Positions 59,453-64,000 of a DNA stretch of 64,000 nucleotides are shown here, piece after piece. Where the stretch lies: NCBI GenBank assembly GCA_020437395.1, contig JAGQWJ010000009.1:1-64000 (forward strand). The letters are read 5' to 3'. The notes beneath the pieces are model-generated. The model searched no databases. It was not told the origin of the DNA and worked only from the letters and a program-made list of their open reading frames with translations. Numbering within the stretch: the stretch's first letter is position 1; every line of letters begins with the position of its first letter. The position numbers and the translations under genes are program-made. This stretch comes from Ignavibacteriota bacterium (GTDB lineage Bacteria > Bacteroidota > Ignavibacteria > Kapaibacteriales > UBA2268).

Positions 59453-60560
59453 TTTTTTTCTCGAATAATTGTAATGCTACACCAACAGTTTGATCCATAT
59501 TGTAATATTTGTAATCTGCGAGTCTTCCAACAAAATAAACATTCTTTTCATTATCTGCTAAGTCTTTATATCTCTCATATAGCTCTAAGTTAGCCTTTTT
59601 TGGTATTGGATAATATGGATCATTCTTTCCAAATTTATATTCTTCAGGATATTCATAAGCTATTGTAGTTTTGCTATGTTCCTGTTTTGTTAAGTGTTTG
59701 AACTCTGTTATTCTCGTATATTCATGATTATTTGGATAATTTATCTGTGCACCAGATTGAAAAAATTCTTGATTGATTGTTTGCATATCAAAATTTAAGG
59801 TTCGATAGGGAAGATGTCCTAATTTAAAATCAAAGTAATAATCTATATGCCCTGTATAAATTAATTTCTCATAATTAAGATGATTTATAATGTCCTTATA
59901 ATCAGTTTGTAGCATTACTTTGATATTTTTATTGTTTATCATTTTCTGAAACATTTTCGTGTACCCGTATTTAGGTATTGCCTGATATGTGTCTTGGAAA
60001 TATCTATCATCTCTACTTAAAAAGACTGGTACTCTCCCAGAAACTGAAGGATCTAACTCCTCTGGTTTCATTCCCCATTGTTTTAAGTTATAACCCAAAA
60101 AAACCTTTTCATAAATAAAGTCGGCCAATTGTTTCAGATCTTCATTGCTTGTTTCTTTAAGCTTCAGAATCGGGATTTTAACTCCCATACCATAAGTTGA
60201 GATTAATAAATCCTCCAAATCTTGAGCTTTCTTTTTATCAAAAACTTTGTGAATTGAATTAAAATTAAATGGCACTGGAACTTCAATCCCATCGATAATT
60301 GCATTTACTTTATGTTCGTAAGGAATCCAATCGGTAAATTCAGAAAGATAGTTCCATACTTTTTTCATCTGAGTGTGGAAAATATGAGGTCCATATTTAT
60401 GAACTAAGACACCACTATCGTCATAGTAATCAAAGCAATTACCACCAATGTGATTTCTTTTCTCAATTATTAAGCACTTCTTATCTAGCTGCGTAGCTAT
60501 TCGTTCAGCTAAAACGCAACCAGAAAATCCAGCTCCTACAATTACAAAGTCAAATTTCAT
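59439..60560 (-). CDS. glf: UDP-galactopyranose mutase
   Basis: Flavoenzyme that turns UDP-galactopyranose into UDP-galactofuranose, the donor of Galf. The 373-residue protein has FVIVGAGFSGCVLAERIA at the N-terminus (FAD), EKRNHIGGNCFDYYDD, GPHIFHT, GRVPVFLSRDDRYFQDTYQA and TRITEFKHLT, and a C-terminal GRLADYKYYNMDQTVGVAL, the complete Glf pattern. It overlaps both neighbours, the flippase by four bases and the UbiA-HAD gene by 14, so all five genes form one operon. Galf and arabinofuranose together recall the mycobacterial arabinogalactan pathway. Confidence 0.97.
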   Translation of the reverse strand: MKFDFVIVGAGFSGCVLAERIATQLDKKCLIIEKRNHIGGNCFDYYDDSGVLVHKYGPHIFHTQMKKVWNYLSEFTDWIPYEHKVNAIIDGIEVPVPFNFNSIHKVFDKKKAQDLEDLLISTYGMGVKIPILKLKETSNEDLKQLADFIYEKVFLGYNLKQWGMKPEELDPSVSGRVPVFLSRDDRYFQDTYQAIPKYGYTKMFQKMINNKNIKVMLQTDYKDIINHLNYEKLIYTGHIDYYFDFKLGHLPYRTLNFDMQTINQEFFQSGAQINYPNNHEYTRITEFKHLTKQEHSKTTIAYEYPEEYKFGKNDPYYPIPKKANLELYERYKDLADNEKNVYFVGRLADYKYYNMDQTVGVALQLFEKKIAKN

Positions 60561-61972
60561 GTTCTGAGTATCTTTTTAATATCTAAAATTCTAAAAAAGC
60601 CTGAGTAATGAGTTATTAAAATGAATAGTATAACGGTTGAAATAATACCTACTAATTGTCCATAATTATCATTTATCAAAAACAAAGAAGGTATTATTGC
60701 CACTGCTCCAATAATGACTACAATTAAAATATTTGTGAAATATATCTTTCTAGTTACCTTGAATAAATTAATTGATAGTGCTATTAAGAGTGTAAATTCA
60801 GCTAATATTGTAGCTATTGTTGCTCCATAAGCACCATAAATAGGTATTAGCAGAATATCAATTAATATATTCATAATAACTGCATAAATAGTAGCATAGA
60901 CTACTAATTTCTCCATTTTCCACGCAACAAGTGTTGATGATAGTGATACATTTATAAACACTATAAAAATTGAGAAAGCAAACAGTTTCATTAAAACGAT
61001 TGATCCTTGGTAATCAGAATTTAACAGTGTACTAATTAGAAAATCTGAATAAAAATAAGTGATATATGCAGTCAAAGCACCAATAACATGGATTGCTTTA
61101 CTATATTTACCAAAAAGATTTACTCTGTTTTCTAAACCTTCTGCTCTCGATAGCTGAGGAAAAAAAGCGTTCTGAATTATTATTGAAGGAACAATTGCTA
61201 AGAAAACAATTTTATAAGCTGCATTATAAATACCTGCTTCATATTTAAAATCAGTTAAAAGAATTCCTATCAATGATAAATCAATATTATTCATTATAGA
61301 GACCATTACTGAAAATAAACCTATTGGAATTGATCCTTTTGCAATTCTTTTCCAATTTTCAGAATTATAGCTTAGCTTAATCTTACCAATCTTTTTCAAA
61401 TAATACACTGTCATCAGAATACTATTTATAAGTAGCGAAAAAGATAAAATACCAAATGCTAATAAGGTATCATCTGAGCTTTTAACAAATAAAACAACTA
61501 ATGTTAAGCTGAGACCAGAAACAAAAATTGTTCTAACAGCTATAATACCCATTTTCTCTAAACCCTGAAAAACCCAGCTAAGCAAGATTGCATTTGAGAA
61601 AATATTTATACCAAGTATTAAAATTGCATATTGAACTATTAATTCATCAATAAAGAAATATACGATTGCAATTAGTATTACGTAAGCAATTACCGACAGT
61701 AATAATCTTAAAGAAAGTATATTACTAACATTTATCTCGACATTGTCTTTATTTGTGGCTACTTCTCTTGAGCCATAGACATCCATCCCAAAGCTAACAA
61801 AAAGTATAAAATATGATATAATAGAAGTAGCAAACCCAAAAACACCATAACCTTCAGTTCCCAAAACATTAGCAAGGTAAATGGTATAAATAGCTTGTAA
61901 TCCTTTCCCTGCAAATTCTGCAATACTTTGGAAAGATAAATTTTCTAACAGTTTGCGATTAGAAGATGACAT
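60557..61972 (-). CDS. Polysaccharide flippase (Wzx/MATE-like)
   Basis: A 471-residue membrane protein with about 12-14 hydrophobic segments. The opening, LLENLSFQSIAEFAGKGLQA with TIYLANVLGTEGYGVFGFA, is the polysaccharide-biosynthesis (RfbX/Wzx, MOP superfamily) pattern. It likely flips an undecaprenyl-linked oligosaccharide across the inner membrane. It is the first gene of the operon with glf, UbiA-HAD, dprE1 and dprE2, preceded by a 23-base gap after the DUF3467 gene. No Wzy-like polymerase is in the window. Confidence 0.9.
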   Translation of the reverse strand: MSSSNRKLLENLSFQSIAEFAGKGLQAIYTIYLANVLGTEGYGVFGFATSIISYFILFVSFGMDVYGSREVATNKDNVEINVSNILSLRLLLSVIAYVILIAIVYFFIDELIVQYAILILGINIFSNAILLSWVFQGLEKMGIIAVRTIFVSGLSLTLVVLFVKSSDDTLLAFGILSFSLLINSILMTVYYLKKIGKIKLSYNSENWKRIAKGSIPIGLFSVMVSIMNNIDLSLIGILLTDFKYEAGIYNAAYKIVFLAIVPSIIIQNAFFPQLSRAEGLENRVNLFGKYSKAIHVIGALTAYITYFYSDFLISTLLNSDYQGSIVLMKLFAFSIFIVFINVSLSSTLVAWKMEKLVVYATIYAVIMNILIDILLIPIYGAYGATIATILAEFTLLIALSINLFKVTRKIYFTNILIVVIIGAVAIIPSLFLINDNYGQLVGIISTVILFILITHYSGFFRILDIKKILRT

Positions 61973-61995
61973 CTATTTCGCTTTCCTGTGTTAAA

Positions 61996-62331
61996 CTAAT
62001 TAATTTTCGTATTCCCAGAGTCACCCTCGAAGCCAGGAAAATTATTTATATTTCCGCTACCTTCCACTCTTATCTCTCCATTGACTGACTCAAACTTGCT
62101 GATATTATCATTCAATGCTCTTGCTAACATCTTAGCATGTTGAGGCGTCATGATAATTCTCGAGTGAACCTTAGCCTTGGGTGTACCTGGCAAAACTCTA
62201 GTAAAGTCTATAACGAATTCTGCCTTACTGTGAGCAATAATGGCTAAGTTAGAATAAGTACCTTGTGAAATTTCATCAGTTATTTCAATATTTAAGCTGT
62301 TTTTATTGTCAGTGTTTTTTGGATCGTTCAT
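61996..62331 (-). CDS. DUF3467 family protein
   Basis: A 111-residue soluble protein. The central segment ISQGTYSNLAIIAHSKAEFV with DFTRVLPGTPKAKVHSRIIM and TPQHAKMLARALNDNISKFE is the DUF3467 pattern, a widespread small family of unknown function. The first 15 and the last 25 residues are Asn/Gly-rich and probably disordered. It lies between the TPR gene (eight bases upstream) and the flippase, without an evident functional tie. Confidence 0.85.
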   Translation of the reverse strand: MNDPKNTDNKNSLNIEITDEISQGTYSNLAIIAHSKAEFVIDFTRVLPGTPKAKVHSRIIMTPQHAKMLARALNDNISKFESVNGEIRVEGSGNINNFPGFEGDSGNTKIN

Positions 62332-62339
62332 TATTTCTC

Positions 62340-63854
62340 TTACTTTAAATTTTCTAATTTCTTTTGGATTAGTTGAGTTTTTGTCTCATTTTTCATAGTC
62401 GAATAAAGCTTAAGTAAATCTAAATAGAATGCTCTTTTCTCGTTTTGTTCTACCATAAATTCAACTTCATCTAATTTCTTTAATGTTTCATCTAGCTTTT
62501 CTTTATTTTCAATAACTTGATAAATATTTGCTAATTGAAGTAAAACATTGTGATTATCAGTAAACTGTTCAGTTTGAGATGTTCTTGTGTAATATTCGGC
62601 AGATTTTTCTAAATCAGGAAAGTAATTTTCAGTTTTAATCTGATATTTTGGGTCTTTCTCTAATTTTTCTTGTTCAATTTTTTGTAATGAACCAGCTTTA
62701 TTTTTGTATGCTGAAGCAATATTATATAATGCATAATCATAATTAGGATCTATTCGAAGAGCAGCTTCATATTTACTTATAGCTTCGTCATATTTTCCCA
62801 TACTTGATAGTAAATCACCAAATTGTAACCAATACCTTTTGTTCTCAGGTGAAATTTTTGTTGCTTCTTCTAATTCAGCAATTGCTTTATCAGTATTTCC
62901 AGTTTCTTGCAATATTTGAATTTTTAACCCACTAGCTTCTTTGTTTGATGGTTTTAAGGTTATTAAATAATTAAGGTTACGTATGGCATCATCATATTTT
63001 TTATTACTGTAGTACTTTTGTGCTAAAGCTGCATAAGGATCTATATTAATAGGGTTGTATTGAAATTTTTCAACACTTCTCCATTCCTCTGGTAAGTTTA
63101 ACCTCCATCCTGTCACTTTGTTACTTTCCGCACTTGATTCTTTTATAGAATGAAGATATATTTCATTACCATTATACATAACCCTGTCAGTTATTGTTGT
63201 TACCCCTTTAGTGCTGTCTAATATAGCTGTTTTTGATTCGGTTGGTTGCCCAATAATTGATAATGCTTCCTCTCTAAACATATCCAAATTCAGACTTGTT
63301 TCTTTTGCAAACTCATATTCATCATTATTTGCTTCTATGAAAGACTCGTATGATTCAATTGCTTTCGAATCATCATTTAACTCTTCATAAACCCTGCCTT
63401 TCAAGTTAAATAAATCAAATAATTGAGGTCTGAGTTTCAAACTCAAATCTGCCGCTTTTAAAGAGTTTTCCAAGTAATTCTTATCTTTATTTTGGAAATA
63501 CATCTGATAATTTCTGTATGCTGTTGAGTAAGCTGTCGATAATATCTGAGTCTCAATATATGCTGCTTGTTCTTTATTTTTTTTCGATTTAATATAATCT
63601 CTTGACTCAGCAATTACATTTGCAGCACCATCATAATCTCCTTTCTTGAACAGAATTTGTGCATGCAGTATGTGAGCATCTTCGTTTTTGGGATTTTTCT
63701 TTAACTCTTTTCTTATATTTTCTATAGCTTCATCAAATTTACCTTTTTGGTAATCCATCTTTGCACTATTCATTTCTTGAGATGCACATTGGAATCCTTG
63801 CAACAAGACTGCTCCAATGAACAAAAATAGGGATGCGACAACTAATCTTTTCAC
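62340..63854 (-). CDS. Exported TPR protein
   Basis: A 504-residue protein with an N-terminal signal (MKRLVVASLFLFIGAVLLQG). Cys23 (GFQCAS) might be a lipidation site, but the lipobox is poor, so normal cleavage is as likely. Tetratricopeptide repeats occupy about 30-200 and 270-400 (DAHILHAQILFKKGDYDGAA, YDDAIRNLNYLITLKPSN, RYWLQFGDLLSSMGKYDEAI). Between them is a region with no repeat (about 205-265). The repeats suggest an envelope scaffold. It is the promoter-proximal gene of the run towards DUF3467. Confidence 0.8.
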   Translation of the reverse strand: MKRLVVASLFLFIGAVLLQGFQCASQEMNSAKMDYQKGKFDEAIENIRKELKKNPKNEDAHILHAQILFKKGDYDGAANVIAESRDYIKSKKNKEQAAYIETQILSTAYSTAYRNYQMYFQNKDKNYLENSLKAADLSLKLRPQLFDLFNLKGRVYEELNDDSKAIESYESFIEANNDEYEFAKETSLNLDMFREEALSIIGQPTESKTAILDSTKGVTTITDRVMYNGNEIYLHSIKESSAESNKVTGWRLNLPEEWRSVEKFQYNPINIDPYAALAQKYYSNKKYDDAIRNLNYLITLKPSNKEASGLKIQILQETGNTDKAIAELEEATKISPENKRYWLQFGDLLSSMGKYDEAISKYEAALRIDPNYDYALYNIASAYKNKAGSLQKIEQEKLEKDPKYQIKTENYFPDLEKSAEYYTRTSQTEQFTDNHNVLLQLANIYQVIENKEKLDETLKKLDEVEFMVEQNEKRAFYLDLLKLYSTMKNETKTQLIQKKLENLK

Positions 63855-63921
63855 ATTATCTCCAAAAATATTTTCATTAAAATTTTACTAAATTAACAAA
63901 TTGAATCTGCTATAACAAGTT

Positions 63922-63949
63922 AAAAAAAAACAGCTCCGAAAAGCTGTTT
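63922..63949 (-). terminator. Rho-independent terminator of the gene entering from the right
   Basis: On the minus strand AAACAGCT pairs with AGCTGTTT (8 bp, six-base loop) and is followed by a run of T. It lies seven bases after the stop of the gene at the right edge, on the same strand. A T-run on the other side would also allow action on the plus strand. Confidence 0.8.
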
Positions 63950-63956
63950 AGATTTT

Positions 63957-64000
63957 TTACTTATTTGAAGCAATCTGTTCTTCATAAATAGTGGACTCAT
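63957..64000 (-). CDS. C-terminal end of an unidentified protein
   Basis: The frame read leftwards from the window edge gives ESTIYEEQIASNK and a TAA stop at 63959-63957. The sequence has the look of a normal charged C-terminus, and a terminator follows after seven bases, supporting it as the end of a minus-strand gene whose body lies beyond 64000. The protein cannot be named from 13 residues. Confidence 0.5.
   Translation of the reverse strand, partial: ESTIYEEQIASNK

Noticed and set aside
1-64000. CRISPR array, tRNA, rRNA, insertion sequence or prophage
   Set aside because: I saw no regularly spaced repeats, cloverleaf sequence, transposase, integrase or phage structural gene in any part of the window.

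Overview
The window is a compact, AT-rich stretch of bacterial chromosome, almost all of it coding. It carries a Gram-negative lipid A module (lpxB, a DUF374 acyltransferase, lpxK), a 1603-residue secreted protein with a C-terminal type IX secretion (T9SS) sorting domain, and several families typical of the Bacteroidota and relatives (DUF4835, DUF6588-like, DUF5522, a PorE-like OmpA protein, an HhH/beta-barrel protein). Most start codons lack a Shine-Dalgarno sequence. Together these point to the Bacteroidota / Ignavibacteriota / Kapabacteria side of the FCB group; the genus cannot be read from the sequence. I saw no tRNA, rRNA, CRISPR array, prophage or insertion sequence.

Layout. 1-2645: an unknown protein at the left edge, then the minus-strand group lipoprotein-kbl-DUF5522-small membrane protein. 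2709-6134: a GT-C membrane glycosyltransferase converging on an asparagine synthase. 6153-11354: a minus-strand operon rRNA methyltransferase-plsY-gpsA-PorE-like-pdxJ(-asnB). 11449-13927: sugar epimerase, CDP-alcohol phosphatidyltransferase, ftsY. 13929-17484: a second GT-C enzyme divergent from radA-obgE. 17494-19638: a minus-strand group head-GIN protein, single-domain receiver, exosortase and membrane partner. 19984-24336: TPR protein, glycosyltransferase and a Rossmann protein of unknown role. 24379-29190: the giant T9SS cargo, closed by a strong terminator. 29289-37975: HIT hydrolase, kdsD, RodZ-like, DUF2279, glycosyltransferase with a non-standard start, purM, DUF4835 and two outer-membrane beta-barrel proteins. 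37972-41934: lipid A operon with two peptidase-like genes at its end. 42028-55966: one long plus-strand run dnaE, small membrane protein, DUF6588-like, folD, RluA-type synthase, tilS, ftsH, a repeat protein and a sensor kinase. 55963-61972: a polysaccharide module (glf, flippase, UbiA-HAD, dprE1, dprE2). 61996-64000: DUF3467, a TPR protein and the tail of one more gene.

Taken together the genes are mostly about the envelope. Phospholipid synthesis (plsY, gpsA, a PgsA-like enzyme), lipid A (lpxB, lpxK, kdsD) and surface glycans (galactofuranose and polyprenyl-phospho-arabinose donors, flippase, GT-C and GT2 enzymes) share the window with protein export and sorting (ftsY, a PorE-like T9SS component, T9SS cargo, exosortase). 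The least explained parts are the exosortase group, which carries a terminator-like hairpin inside the exosortase reading frame, and the arabinofuranose/galactofuranose module. A glycosyltransferase whose conserved N-terminus can only be reached from a non-canonical start codon also deserves checking.
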